The notes: generated from the letters alone by a model not told the origin. DNA of 64,000 nucleotides from Haberlea rhodopensis (GCA_907163345.1 CAJQUN010000003.1:25683879-25747878); one strand, 5' to 3'; shown: positions 47,240 through 58,388, numbered from the stretch's first letter. A program made the numbers and translations.

Positions 47240-47865
47240 CTAATGTAAGGACCCTAGTTCCTTAAGTGCGGATTAAAGCCATAATTAGAGCTAACATGCA
47301 TTATCAGAGTATAAAAGTTCGTGTTGAGACTTTGAGCCTTAAGAATTACATGCCAAGTTAAGGACTTTCAAATTGATTAATACATTCTCTAACAATGAAT
47401 GTTATTCACTATAGCTTTACACTACTCATAGGGTAGACACTATACAAAATAATCATGTCCTTCCTATCAAAAGCGTTCTTCACGAGCTCACCGCCTCAAC
47501 CCGCCTAAGCCCCTTTATCATGCCAAAATGTACCTACAAGGACAACCCCCAAAACATGAGCATATAATAATCCATATTCAACACATTATGAATATAAGGC
47601 GTAAATGAATAAACCATAATAAAACACTTCCTGTTTTTTTTTTCCATGCATTTTAAACGCGCCCTGTTGGCTGTCCCTGTACTAGAGATGTCAAACGGAG
47701 CGGACGGCACGAGGCACGGCACGACGCGGAGCGGCACGGCACGTTTTGCTACAGTGCCGTGCCGTGCCAAGCACGGCCCGGAGTATGGGCCGTGCCGGGC
47801 CAAGCCATGCCAGCCCGTGGGCTGGCACGGCACGGCACGCCACTGTTTTTTTTTTTTTTAAACAA

Positions 47866-48022
47866 GGCGATTGATCGCCACATATGGCGATCGATCGCCT
47901 AGAGGCAGTAAGCAAAATACAGGGGTGGCGATCGATCGCCACAAAATAGGCGATCGATCGCCTAGAGGCAGTAAGCAAAACACAGGGGGTGGCGATCGCC
48001 ACAAAAATGGCGATCGATCGCC
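47866..48022. repeat. Phased palindrome array inside the hAT
   Basis: GGCGATCGATCGCC or close forms start at 47866, 47886, 47927, 47949, 47991 (a shortened GGCGATCGCC) and 48009. Spacings are 20, 41, 22, 42 and 18 bp; the last becomes 22 if the lost 4 bp are counted. Part of it is a 63 bp tandem duplication (47886-47948, 47949-48011). At 47921-47940 the 20-mer AGGGGTGGCGATCGATCGCC is identical to 38784-38803 in the LTR of A. Confidence 0.9.
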
Positions 48023-48026
48023 AATG

Positions 48027-48037
48027 TCCAACGGTCA
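48027..48037 (+). promoter_or_regulatory. MSA element in the hAT promoter region
   Basis: TCCAACGGTCA is a perfect match to the mitosis-specific activator consensus YCYAACGGYYA. It lies 272 bp before the transposase ATG. A small inverted pair, GCCGTTCAACGGC, follows at about 48046-48058. Function is inferred from the motif alone. Confidence 0.5.
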
Positions 48038-48308
48038 AAAATATAGCCGTTCAACGGCTTTTTTTTAAAAAAAAAAAAAAATTTGGTTGTTATATATATG
48101 TGTGTTGATGAAACATTTTATCCTCTTAATCTGTAAGCTCTATATACTTGAGACGCTATACTCTCAATTTGTTCACAAAAAGAAAGAAATCCGTTTTACG
48201 TTTGCCAAGACAAGCACAAGCAACAAAGCCAACACTCCTCCTAGCAAAAATTTGGTAACTTTTATATTTGTTGCATTAGATAATTCATAATTGTAGTCTA
48301 TATACATA

Positions 48309-50324
48309 ATGACCGATTCATCTTATAATGTGAATTATGATGATGAAATCGATCAATTCCAAGAAAATGAAGAAAGCACACCAAATATTCAATCATCAAG
48401 TAGAAGAACTTCAAAAAAAAAAAGAACTAGCAATGTATGGCAACTATTCGATATAGAAAATGTTGAGGGAAAGGGATCAAGGGCAGTTTGTAAAAAATGT
48501 AAAAAAGATTATGCATATGTTTCTTCTGGTGGTACAGATCATTTACTAAGACACATGGCTAAACATGAAAAAGAACCAACTGATGGTAACCAAACTACTC
48601 TTTCACAATTCGGTACTGGTAGTGTAGTTCAAGTTTAGGTATTTTCACTTATAATGTTGAAAGAGATAGGAGAGAACTAGCTAAATACATCGTATGGGCG
48701 GAGAAACCTTTTTCAATGGGGGCGGATGCCAAATTCACTAATTATATTCATTTAGGTTTGCAACCTCAACATAAACGATTTTCAAGGAATACTATTAAAT
48801 CGGATGCATTCACAATTTTTAATGAATATAAATCAAATTTAATTACGTATTTAGGTAATCTTTCATCGAAAGTAGGACTAACAAGTGATATTTGGACAAC
48901 TTATCTTGGCAATGCATCATATCTCTGTGTTACAGGACATTGGATTGACGATAACTGGGTGTTACATAAAAAAAATTTAGGTTTCACAAAAATTGATTGG
49001 TCTCATACGGGTGGAGTTATTTTCAATGCCATTATGCAAGTTACTAATGAATATAATATTAGTAATAAAATCTTCTCTATTTCATTTGATAATGCAACTA
49101 ATAATACTGCTGCAATTACTATATTAAAAACTTATTTGAAACCAATTTTAAATGGTGATCTTTTTCATATTCGTTGTGCATGTCATATTTTAAATTTGTG
49201 TGTGCAAGATGGATTGAAACCACTTGAGCTTCATTTAGAAAAAATAAAGACTACTCTTAAATTTCTTAATGGTTCAGTTGCTAGAAAACAAGACTTCAAA
49301 AGTTTATGTATTTCTCATGGTATGAATTATAAAGATTTTCCTTATGATGTTCCTAATAGGTGGAATTCTACATATTTAATGTTGCAAGCATGTTTACCTT
49401 ATAAAAATGTGATCACTTTTATTTTTTAATGAAAGGATGGCCGAACATTTTCATATTGAAGAAACTGATTGGGAAATTGCTTCTAATATTTGTAATTTTT
49501 TAGAACCGTTTTACGATGCTACCAATTTATTTTCGGGCTGTTATTATCCAACTTCTTCGATATTTTTGAATAAAATTTATGAAATTAGTGAATGTTTTGC
49601 ATTACATAGATCTGATCCGTTTTTTACAGGTATTGTCGAACCAATGGAGTATAAATTTAAAAAATACTGGAAAACTATTCCTATGTTGAATTGCTTGTCA
49701 TCAATTCTGGATCCTAGATTAAAATTATATAGTGTAGAAATTATAATAGAATCTTATTACACCAACATGGCTTATGAAAATATTAATATTAATCAAGAGA
49801 AAGAGCGCATTAATAAATGTTTGTTTGCTTTGTTTTCTTTATATGATTCGTTACATAATTCTAGAGCAACTCCTGTAAGAGAAAGTGGTAGTAGTGGTGC
49901 TAGTAGTGGTGAGGGTTCTGTGTGGACAATGTTAAGAAGAAGACAAGACACTACTTCCGCTTCTTCTAGTTCTAGTTCTAATACATCTTCATTTACTGAG
50001 CTTCAGTTATATCTAAACCAAGTCATAAATTTCAGTGAACAAGAATTAGAAACTTTTGATGTTTTGGCATGGTGGAAAGACAATGCTAGACTTTGGCCAG
50101 TACTTTCCATAATGGCACGTGATCTACTAACTCCTCCGATATCCACAGTTCCATCGGAGTCTTGTTTTAGTGCAGGTGGAAGAGTCATTGATGAAAAAAG
50201 AAGTAGAATGAAACCAAACACTGTGGAGATGTGTATTCTTTTAAAGGATTGGTTGGATGCTGATAGCCGCTTACAAGGTTTGGGAGGACATGATGTTTCT
50301 TCGGATGAAAATGAAGAAAACTAG
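48309..50324 (+). pseudogene. BED-finger hAT transposase, two frameshifts
   Basis: Three consecutive frames carry one transposase. Frame 1 (48309-48638) has a BED zinc finger (CKKCKKDYAY, HLLRHMAKH). Frame 2 (about 48623-49429) covers the RNase H-like core start: DIWTT, SFDNATNN and the hAT hallmark CACHILNLC. Frame 3 (from about 49422 to 50324) has FLEPFYDATNLFSG and the C-terminal dimerisation domain (WPVLSIMARDLLTPP, ESCFSAGGRVIDEKRS). The first shift lies at 48623-48638, the second in a six-T run at 49422-49427. A single-base error or mutation at each would explain both. As read, no full transposase can be made. Confidence 0.92.
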
Positions 50325-51331
50325 CATATTTTTTAAACTCTTTTGCATTTTATTATTTACTTTTGTTCAATGTAATTTGTAGTTTTCAATTTGTAGTCAA
50401 TAAATTTTTATTTTACAAGTATATTATAACAATCTATATTTTTATAATATTATTATATTTATATAATTAAAATTAAACAAAAAATAAATAAAAAAAACGA
50501 AAAAAAAAAAATTGATTTGGGCCGTGCCAGCACGGCACGGCCCGTGGCACGGCCCATAGGCCACGGGCCCATGGGCCGTGCCGGGCCAGCCAAATAAGGA
50601 GACGGGCCGTGCCAGGCACGGCCCGTCTCGTTAAAGGGCCGTGCCGGGCCGGCACGGCCCGTTTGACATCTATACCCTGTACCATAACTCATGAGTATAA
50701 TCAATAGATTATTTAATGGTTCTATACATGTCATGACATAACACAATTTCATATGCACCAATCACCAATCCCTAGTCTGTTATAATAGTGTATTTTAATG
50801 CACATCGCTTGTCATGACAACGGCATTAATACCCCTTCGCTTCGACATATTAGCGACATTGAATAACCTCGCGCAAATGCGACATGCGGCAACACCCTCG
50901 CTTCAACATTTGGCGGCAAATATATTTTCCTCGCTACAATATGACAGCGGCAAGTATTCTATCATCGTTTCAAGTGACAGCGGCAAAGCATTAAAATCAT
51001 CACTCTATATACCATGACTCATGGGATGTGCACCAACAATCATCATATGCATATACAATCATCATGCATAATTTGCAGCCACAATTTTCAATTCCACATA
51101 TACTCGCATCTACAATGCATAATCAATGAGTATAATAGATACATGTACCGTTGGTGCCCGTACGTCTTCTACGTACCTTTCCAAAAGTGGGATTTGGTAT
51201 GACTTTACCTCCTTGGTTGCGTCGCCACCTGGGATGGTTCTATACAATCACACAACCCAATATTAGAAGCCAAATAATAGTCAAATACCAAAAATTAAAC
51301 AAAAAACATCATTTCCCTCATTTCAGCTGCT

Positions 51332-51523
51332 GGCGATCGATCGTTGCGTCGAGGCGATCGATCGCGAGCCTTACCGATCGATCGCCTTGACATGGAGATC
51401 GATCGCCAGACTACACTGGCTCGCGGCGATCGATCGCGGCATATATGGTGATCGATCGTCTGCATTAGATTTTTCGCATTGTCCTTCGGCGATCGATCGC
51501 TGCTTTTGTAGCGATCGATCGCC
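51332..51523. repeat. Phased palindrome array in 5' LTR of B
   Basis: Copies start at 51332, 51353, 51373, 51394, 51425, 51447, 51488 and 51510, giving the same spacings as the sister LTR (21, 20, 21, 31, 22, 41, 22). Different copies have decayed in the two LTRs, mostly by transitions. Confidence 0.9.
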
Positions 51524-52292
51524 ACCTGCTGTGTGCGCGATTCTTCACCATTTTTGAGCATATTCCAAGTTCCACTACATACACTTCAAACTCAAACATT
51601 CCAACAACTCAAATACCATAATAACTCCATAAAAACCCACATGAAACACCTCAAAAATCACAACCCAACCACATACAACACATACCCAAAAACAAACCCA
51701 TATAAACGCCAAAATGCTAACCCATTTCAAAACCAAACACCATTAAAACATTAGGAAGGGTTCCATACCCCTTATGGACTCCAAACCTCACAAGAAATCT
51801 CACAAACCAAGCTTTTGTGAAGATTTCTCCTTCCTCCTTTGGCAAATTTCGAAAATGGGAAGAGGGGTTAGGGTTGGGGGTGAAGTTGGGGATTTGATAA
51901 AGTGAAATGTAAAGTGGAGGTGTAGTGGGGTAGGGTAGTGGGGGTATAAAGGTGGTTTATAATAAAGCATGTACCCCAACAATTAACATGATGTACAAAA
52001 TACCCCAACATGATATTTTAAAAGCATTTTACCAAAATGCACCCAAAACCTCAATTAAATTCATGCTTTCCAAATAATTAACAACCAACATGAATAAACC
52101 ATGTTAATACCCAGTTTCCCAACATGCACAACATGCACCATGAAATGCACCCCCGGGTCACGCCTAGCATGTGACTAAGCATTTCATCAAGATAATTAAT
52201 TCCAACACATAATTAATCAACACCATACTTAATCACATAAACATAATTAATGCACAAATTACGATTAATTATTTCGGAGATATCACAAGAAG

Positions 52293-53829
52293 AAGTAATA
52301 ATTCCAAGAAAATGAGAACAAAAGAAAAGTCTGTAGTTTTTGTCAACTCAGAACAAGTTTTACAAGATGATAGACGAAAAAAATTCTTGATCTAAAACCG
52401 TCATATAAAATCCAAGTAAACTCGAGGTTTAAAAAATGAACAAGTATGTAAACAATTAAGGACAGGCTTTGATGAACAACGATAATCGCCTTAATCAAAG
52501 ACTATAATTATCATGAAGTACAAGTTTACCATGAAGGTGAGAATTAATGATTGAAGCACTGCTTCATAGGTATGTTTCAAACAAATCCAAACTATTAAAA
52601 CAGATGAGGATATAAGAACAATTTTAGAGTGAATCAACAGATGAATAAGTATTCGAACAAATGAGACAATTTCAAAATTGACGAAAGAAAATCCACAATA
52701 TAATTACTGTATTTCATTAACTCATTTGGTAAAAGAGTAAGATTCAGGTTTTCTAGAATAAGTAAAACGACCTTTCAATTTGAATACATGATCATATCCA
52801 AAGGAACAAGTGGAGTACAAAAGATATAATTGGATATGTATGGATGAAATAAAGCGGGGAATGTGTGATATGCTAACCCGTTCATTCCAATGAAAAATGA
52901 GCTCAAGGATATCAATAACAAATTTGAAGGAAGACAAATTCATTGATCGAATAAATTTTATCGAATTTCAAAAGATTTATTGGAATGCAGAAAGTTGATT
53001 ATTTTTCTTAATAAATTCTAAGTGATTAGTCTATTCTCATTTAAACCAAAATATTATAAGTCTGGCATTGTTTTCAATCACTATAGCCAAATTGAGAAAT
53101 TGATTCCTATATCCATATTAATTTTTAGAGACTAATCTACTATCTCTCATTTCAAGAAAATGATCATATCAACTTGAACCCGAAGTATCACAATTTATAT
53201 TCAAATTATGGAGATGTATCTTAAATAATGTCCCAAAAGTACAATATGACTTTATTTAAGTTATAAGGATCTCAAAAAGAATAAGGATGGCATGCCATCG
53301 ACTATTCGAGTTAGCCCGAGATTTTTCTCGAAGTCAAGCTTCTTGGAATTGGGTGAAAATTTTCAAAACAAATTCTATCGATGATCCTAATAAAATTTGA
53401 ACTCGAATATTGAGTGATCTGATAATTAAAATCCTCGAAGTTAGCCCAAGAATAAAAATTCAAGAAATTGCGCGTAATATATTGAAAACAAGTGATTTGA
53501 GTTCACCTTGACTTACAAAGGTATAGTATTTCAAAATAATAGTAGCAAGGGTTTAAAGTTGTTGCGTATGATCATAACCGAGAATAAACAATTCGAGATA
53601 CAGTCGGAGAGTAAATTAAAGCCTTATTAATTAAACTGAGAGGTTCACAACGAAATTCTAAACAAAGAAATTCATCACTAGAATACCCAAGATATATTCC
53701 TTAATATCATTATGATATTGCATACTAGAAAAATTGGTTTATTGCTTCTCCGTATCCTAAATTCCCTTCAACGTTTTCCAGTACCATAGGATCTTCATCT
53801 TCCATCAGAAAATTGATCACAGATTACTT
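52293..53829. other. Unassigned sequence to the right of element B
   Basis: AT-rich, with no frame above background. By position it should be the target of the B insertion, possibly the interior of element C, but no gag, protease or RT motif could be read on either strand. Confidence 0.4.
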
Positions 53830-54168
53830 TTAGACGACTTTCTGTGCACTTTCATTCTTCTCATTCACGAGAGCTTGGATTCGAGTCCACATGTTCTCCC
53901 GATACTCATTGAACTCCTGCTCGAAGCTTTCCAACTGTTGGCACTTGTTATCATGGACTTTCACAAGTGTTTTGTTGTCCTCGATTGCTTTTGTAAATCG
54001 CTCTTGGGTACGATGATGTTGGTAGGTCGTCCTTTGGTCCTTGTAAAGAAAGTGATTGATTACCTCCAACAACTCGGTCTTGTCTCGCATATCGTTGTCT
54101 TGGAATACTTTAAATTCTGTTATATCATGCTCCATCTTTTGGATCAAATTGGTTTGAGCGTGAGTCAT
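53830..54168 (-). CDS. Hypothetical coiled-coil protein, 112 residues
   Basis: An open frame beginning MTHAQTNLIQKMEHD, hydrophilic and rich in Glu, Lys and Gln, probably helical and coiled-coil throughout. I do not recognise it. On the same strand it lies just downstream of the 167 bp tandem array, which would form a long leader. It could be part of a retroelement accessory frame or a chance frame. Confidence 0.25.
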   Translation of the reverse strand: MTHAQTNLIQKMEHDITEFKVFQDNDMRDKTELLEVINHFLYKDQRTTYQHHRTQERFTKAIEDNKTLVKVHDNKCQQLESFEQEFNEYRENMWTRIQALVNEKNESAQKVV

Positions 54169-54599
54169 CGTACCCCGGTTGAATTGAAAAAAAGTTACGA
54201 TGGGTGAGAAATCGAAGGACGAAATTTAGTGGGTTAGGGTTCTTAGGTGTAGCTCTTCGATAATCGTTCGGTGTTGCAAACTTTGAATTGATAGATGATT
54301 CCTAATAGGGATAACTTTATAATCAATCTCACAAGTCGAATCAAAACTTTGTGTCTCGGTGTTTGAAGAATCAATGGCAAAAGAATTCGGGATTCTAGTG
54401 CTTTATAGACCCGGTTTGGGGCTTCCAAAATTCGATCATTCGAGTTTTGGAATTTCAAAATTGATTAAGAAATTTTGATGGGTATGAGGTGAGGTCTGAT
54501 ATGCTTACTCGAATAAGATTTTGAAACAGAAATGGGGAAATCGAGTCACAATGTTAATCCCGAATCACTCATATGGGTGTGATACTTGATCTAAAATTT

Positions 54600-55450
54600 G
54601 TCAACTTTCCTTGTTTATGATTCAATTTTGGCAGAGGGGTTTTAATATACACATTATGGGGATTCATAACCCAGTTTGATTTGAATTTGGTGTTCTGAGT
54701 TTTGAGAAATCGTTCCCCAAAATTTTCGCAAATAAGGGTTCTATGGGCGAGATAGACGATCTGAAATTGAGCATCACTTGTTTGTGATTTAGATTGGATA
54801 GAGGGTTTTTGTTAGGAATTGAATAAAGATCATAACCCAAACTTTATTTGATATTGGTGTTCGGATTGATTAGAAAAATCGAATCCCAAATTCCGTGACT
54901 TAAGGGGCGACCATTGCAGCTCACAATTGGGAGCTTTATCTTCTTTGTGATTCGGATTTGATAGAGGGTTTTTATGAGCATGATATGAAGATCATAAACT
55001 CAGAACGAATTTGGATTTGGTGTTCAAATTTGGAAGAAATCGATGACCACGTGTTTGGTCAAATTAGGGTTCATAAGTGCATATTTTAGATCCAAAATTA
55101 ATTACTTTATTTTTTTGTGAATCCTAGTTGTTTGAGGGCTTTTAATATACATGTTATGAGGATTCATACAGACTTAATTTGGAAATTGTGTTCGAATGAC
55201 TGAGAAATTAAATATGGGAATTTCAAAAATTTAGGGTTCTTAGACGTGGAACATGGTTTAAAATCGAAAACCTTCCTTCATTTGTGAATCCGTTTTCACA
55301 GAGGGCCTTTATTTAGCAAGGCATTAAAGTAAACAACTCAGATTTAAGTCGGGATTGGTATTCGGAAATGAGAGAAATATATGGCCAATTTCTCGGTGCT
55401 TTTAGGGTTCTTGAGGCGAAAATTTAGATCGTTGATTGGTGACTTAATCC
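54600..55450. repeat. Diverged tandem array, about 167 bp period, at least five units
   Basis: The block TTTGTGATT...AGAGGGTTTTTA recurs at 54614, 54781, 54944, 55114 and 55281, with periods of 167, 163, 170 and 167 bp. Each unit also has GATTCATAACCCA, a TTGGTGTTCG-like word, GAGAAATCG and TTAGGGTTCTT in the same order. Units are clearly diverged, so the array is old. Weaker traces continue left to about 54240. It does not encode a protein. Confidence 0.8.
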
Positions 55451-55755
55451 TAGAATTTGTCGAGGGTTATCGTTCGTCCTTATCCGTTCGTCACCAACAC
55501 CAAGCTGGACTTGTCGATGGACTTTCAAAGCTTGTGTAATCGGGCAAGGTCCCATGGTTCTGGAGACGTAGATCTGTAATGACGAAATTGGCCAAGCAAT
55601 CGAAGTCCGATGGAGCTACTATTTTGATCATAAGATCGTTCAGAGGATTCGGTCCAAATGGTTGATCGGCAATCTTTTTTCCGGCGGTGGCAACAGCTTC
55701 TTGATTTAGGGTTATCGATTTTTAATTTCTTTTTTATTTTTTTTATTTTTTAATA

Positions 55756-56397
55756 CAGTAGAATCTCGATAATTAATACTCGGTTAATTAATGACCTCGT
55801 TTAAATAATATTCTTGGTCGATCCCGACTTGTGAACGTGATAAATTAATAATTAACTGCATTTATAAGATAATACGTATTCGAGAATTCATATAGAACAC
55901 ATTCAATATATAAGTTAATAAGTTGTTAATACATAATATTTATGATTCTATAAAGATTTCATTAAAAAAAAAAGGACGCACATGTCATTTGTTTCTTTTT
56001 GAAATTGATGTCAATTTGAATCTCATCTCTAACTTTTTTTAACATACTAAGAACTTACTGTGTGGTTTTTTCCTAGAACAACAAGTATTCAATGGCATCA
56101 CCGCTTTAAGAGTTTCTCTTCGAGAAGAGTGCTTTATTGTATAAGTATCATCTTCAATTTAGTCACATTTATTAGTGACTCTCTCAATTATCTGTTCGTC
56201 GGTCAACATCTCTACAATTATGTTGATTTTTTTTGGGTAGTTCAAAAGATATTCGATATCAATTCCATTATAATAATTCAATTATGTGGTTACTTAATCT
56301 ATAAATTATAAATAACTGATTTATTAATTATTAAATATTCGCTAAATTAATTGAATTTCATCGATCCCAAGTCTATTAATATATAGAGGTTTAACTG
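55756..56397. mobile_element. Emigrant-like MITE (pogo/Tc1-mariner type), 642 bp
   Basis: The left end CAGTAGAATCTCGATAATTA and the inverted right end CAGTTAAACCTCTATATATTA match each other, and match from memory the Emigrant/Lemi1 terminal repeat CAGTAAAACCTCTATAAATT. The element is flanked by TA on both sides (55754-55755 and 56398-56399). The interior is AT-rich; an 83 residue frame inside has no transposase motif. Confidence 0.75.
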
Positions 56398-56475
56398 TAT
56401 TCAAAATAAACTTGAAAACATCAAACTTTTACACTTGAAAGGAGATGCCTCGACATGAAATTAGTGGGCTCATAA

Positions 56476-58283
56476 TTATACACAACATTCGGATTCTATG
56501 TATTGAAATCCATTTGTACCCCAATGTCTCAAACCACCTTCCCCCTCAAACTCATGCAACATTTCTAAAGTCTTCGAAACAAGATTGAATCTTATAACTT
56601 TCCCCAGAATCAGCAAAACCAGGAAAGATTCACCTTCTCTCTCACCCCGATTAATCGAAAATATCGAGTAACTTGACCTGGAGCCGCCCTCGAACATCGC
56701 AGGATAAGCCGCAACAACGGGTGAAAGATCAACCTTGTACTTCACGTACCACACGAAATAATCCCTCTTCATCTCGTATACATCGAACTGAGTACATCTA
56801 CGTCGTATATCTATGTAATGCAAATTTCCACAAGATTCTCCAAAGTAACAATTTGTGCTCCAGTTCCGGCCATCCAAAGGGGTTATATTTGGCATCTGCA
56901 TTGACCCTAATACTTGATCATCGATTTTGAAATATAATACCCGTCTGAATTCGTCACTTATCCAGTGAATTGCGCCATTCCAGTAGACCCCGTTTTCGAA
57001 ATTTGCGTTTGTTGTGAATCTCCCGATGCAAATTCTCCAAGAATCGGTATTGGGTGAGTAAATCTCGATTTGGTGCTGGTATTTGCGGGAGTTTGATTCT
57101 AATCTCCGGACACAGACGGCCTTATAATGATTCGGGGAGATCGTAGGATCAAAAGCCAGGCTCATCCAATGAGCCATCCAAGTGCTTTCTTTGAGCTCTG
57201 GAAGCTTGGTGAAGCCTTTGGTCGTGGGGTTGCATACATAATACCTATTCGGAAATTGTATAATTTGTTGTAAATCAACCAAAATTTCTTAAACTATCAA
57301 GATCATCTCCGTTCATAACTTCATTTTAGCTTAATTTTTGTACCAAAATAGTACAATTTATGTATCAAACACAAAACATATTTCCAACCGATATACTTTA
57401 AACTTTACTTTACAAGTAATATTCCCAACAATATTCATTTTAGTTTTATTTACAACTATTATTTTATCTAATCAATTATCTTGTTAAAAATTTATTAATA
57501 AATTTACGTATTCAATTTATGTCTAAAAAATTATTTACATAACTAATTAAAATTAAATCTAATCAGTAATTCAATTTAATTAATTAATTTAATTATTTGC
57601 TTGTAATCCAAATTCTGTACACTAATAAAATAATTAATTTTTTAAAAATAAAATTAATAATTACAATTTTTTTTAAAATAACTAAGAAATTGGATAGCAT
57701 TGCTACAGTGCTTACAACAAATTTAGTACAGCACTGTAGACGTGCTCCAAACTAGCACAGAAAATAGCGCTAGGTTGGAGCACATATGTGAGACTTTTTT
57801 AGCGTTAGTGTCCCCATTGGAGATGTCATAAGATTTAAAACATACAATCATAAATTAAACTAAATTATATATTTCTGAACAATATAAATACCTTCTGTTA
57901 GTGTAAACGTCCGAAGTGCAACAAAGAAACAAACCATTGCAAGAATGTAGAATTATGAAACGGGAAGCCGAATCTTTTATGAAGTCCAGCTTTTCGAACT
58001 GAGGTTTACTTGATTGTTGGCTGGAGAATGGGACATATTCCCAAGAGTTGGTGGTGGATGGCAAGAAAAGGCCGATCGGGGGACCGATACTCGGGTTTCG
58101 GAGATTATAAAATCTGGGATTTGTGATGAGTGAATGCCAATTCTTGGATACTGATTTGAAGCGAGCGAGTGATCTTATAGGAAGATGAAGCAAAATTTGG
58201 GCTAGCAGATCATCAATTGAAGCAACAATATAAGATGATTCAGTGTCCTCATCATCTACTTTTATATGAAGTTTGGTTTTCAT
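56476..58283 (-). CDS. F-box protein, two exons
   Basis: Exon 1 is 58283-57892 and exon 2 is 57244-56476; the intron (647 bp) has GT/AG borders and the phases join exactly, giving 386 residues. The F-box lies at about residues 22-60 (LLAQILLHLPIRSLARFKSVS, NWHSLITNPRF), followed by a C-terminal F-box-associated beta-propeller-like region (YYVCNPTTKGFTKLPEL, then IEIYSPNTDSWR, WNGAIHWIS). F-box proteins bind SKP1 and select targets for SCF ubiquitin ligases. The target is unknown. The protein resembles the large At5g07610-like plant group. The intron contains a pair of hairpins. Confidence 0.88.
57724..57783. repeat. Two adjacent inverted repeats in the F-box intron
   Basis: CTACAGTGCT near 57710 pairs with AGCACTGTAG at about 57730-57739. 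Then GTGCTCCAAACTAGCACAG (57742-57760) pairs with AGCGCTAGGTTGGAGCAC (57766-57783) across a 5 bp loop with few mismatches. They may be remnants of a small MITE or a transcript hairpin. Confidence 0.6.
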
Positions 58284-58388
58284 GTTTCTGTTAATTTTAG
58301 AGGTTCCAAGGTGGACTTTAAATATTGTTCTTATTGGTAATGATTAATTGCTTAATATTTGAGAATATTTGGGTTGATTTCGTGGTCC

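Larger units (their letters stand above)
47683..50674 (+). mobile_element. hAT transposon (2992 bp), TSD CCCTGTAC
   Basis: Terminal inverted repeats are TAGAGATGTCAAACG at the left and CGTTTGACATCTATA at the right, with one mismatch. The target duplication CCCTGTAC is at 47675-47682 and 50675-50682. Subterminal regions (47695-47845 and 50518-50660) are dense in GGCACGGC and GCCGTGCC words, the usual transposase-binding repeats. Inside lie a palindrome array, a short promoter region and a broken BED-hAT transposase gene. Confidence 0.95.
34154..52287 (-). mobile_element. Chromovirus-type Ty3/gypsy element B, containing element A and a hAT
   Basis: LTRs begin TGTGATATC and end CCTTACA on the minus strand. 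The flanking target duplication is AGAAG at 34149-34153 and 52288-52292. Total span is 18134 bp; after removing element A with its 5 bp duplication and the hAT with its 8 bp duplication about 6.45 kb remains. Its 3' LTR is 34154-36217 and its 5' LTR is 47244-52287 (interrupted). Coding remnants are at 46823-47031 and 36288-38134. The two LTRs differ by many scattered substitutions, so B is clearly older than A. Confidence 0.92.
47244..52287 (-). repeat. 5' LTR of element B, split by a hAT insertion
   Basis: The LTR runs 47244-47682 and 50675-52287 around the hAT. Without the hAT and one TSD copy it is 2044 bp, close to the 2064 bp sister LTR. Its palindrome array is at 51332-51523. Confidence 0.92.

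Noticed and set aside
52293..53829. Continuation of element C pol to the right of element B
   Set aside because: Expected by position, but no RT, protease or gag motif could be read on either strand, so it is left unassigned.
56060..56311. 83 residue frame inside the Emigrant-like MITE as a transposase
   Set aside because: No DDE or helix-turn-helix motif, and the length is far below a pogo transposase.
57855..57891. Extension of F-box exon 1 to the stop at 57855
   Set aside because: A GT donor at 57891 joined to the acceptor before 57244 keeps the frame and restores a typical F-box-associated domain, so the extension is intron.
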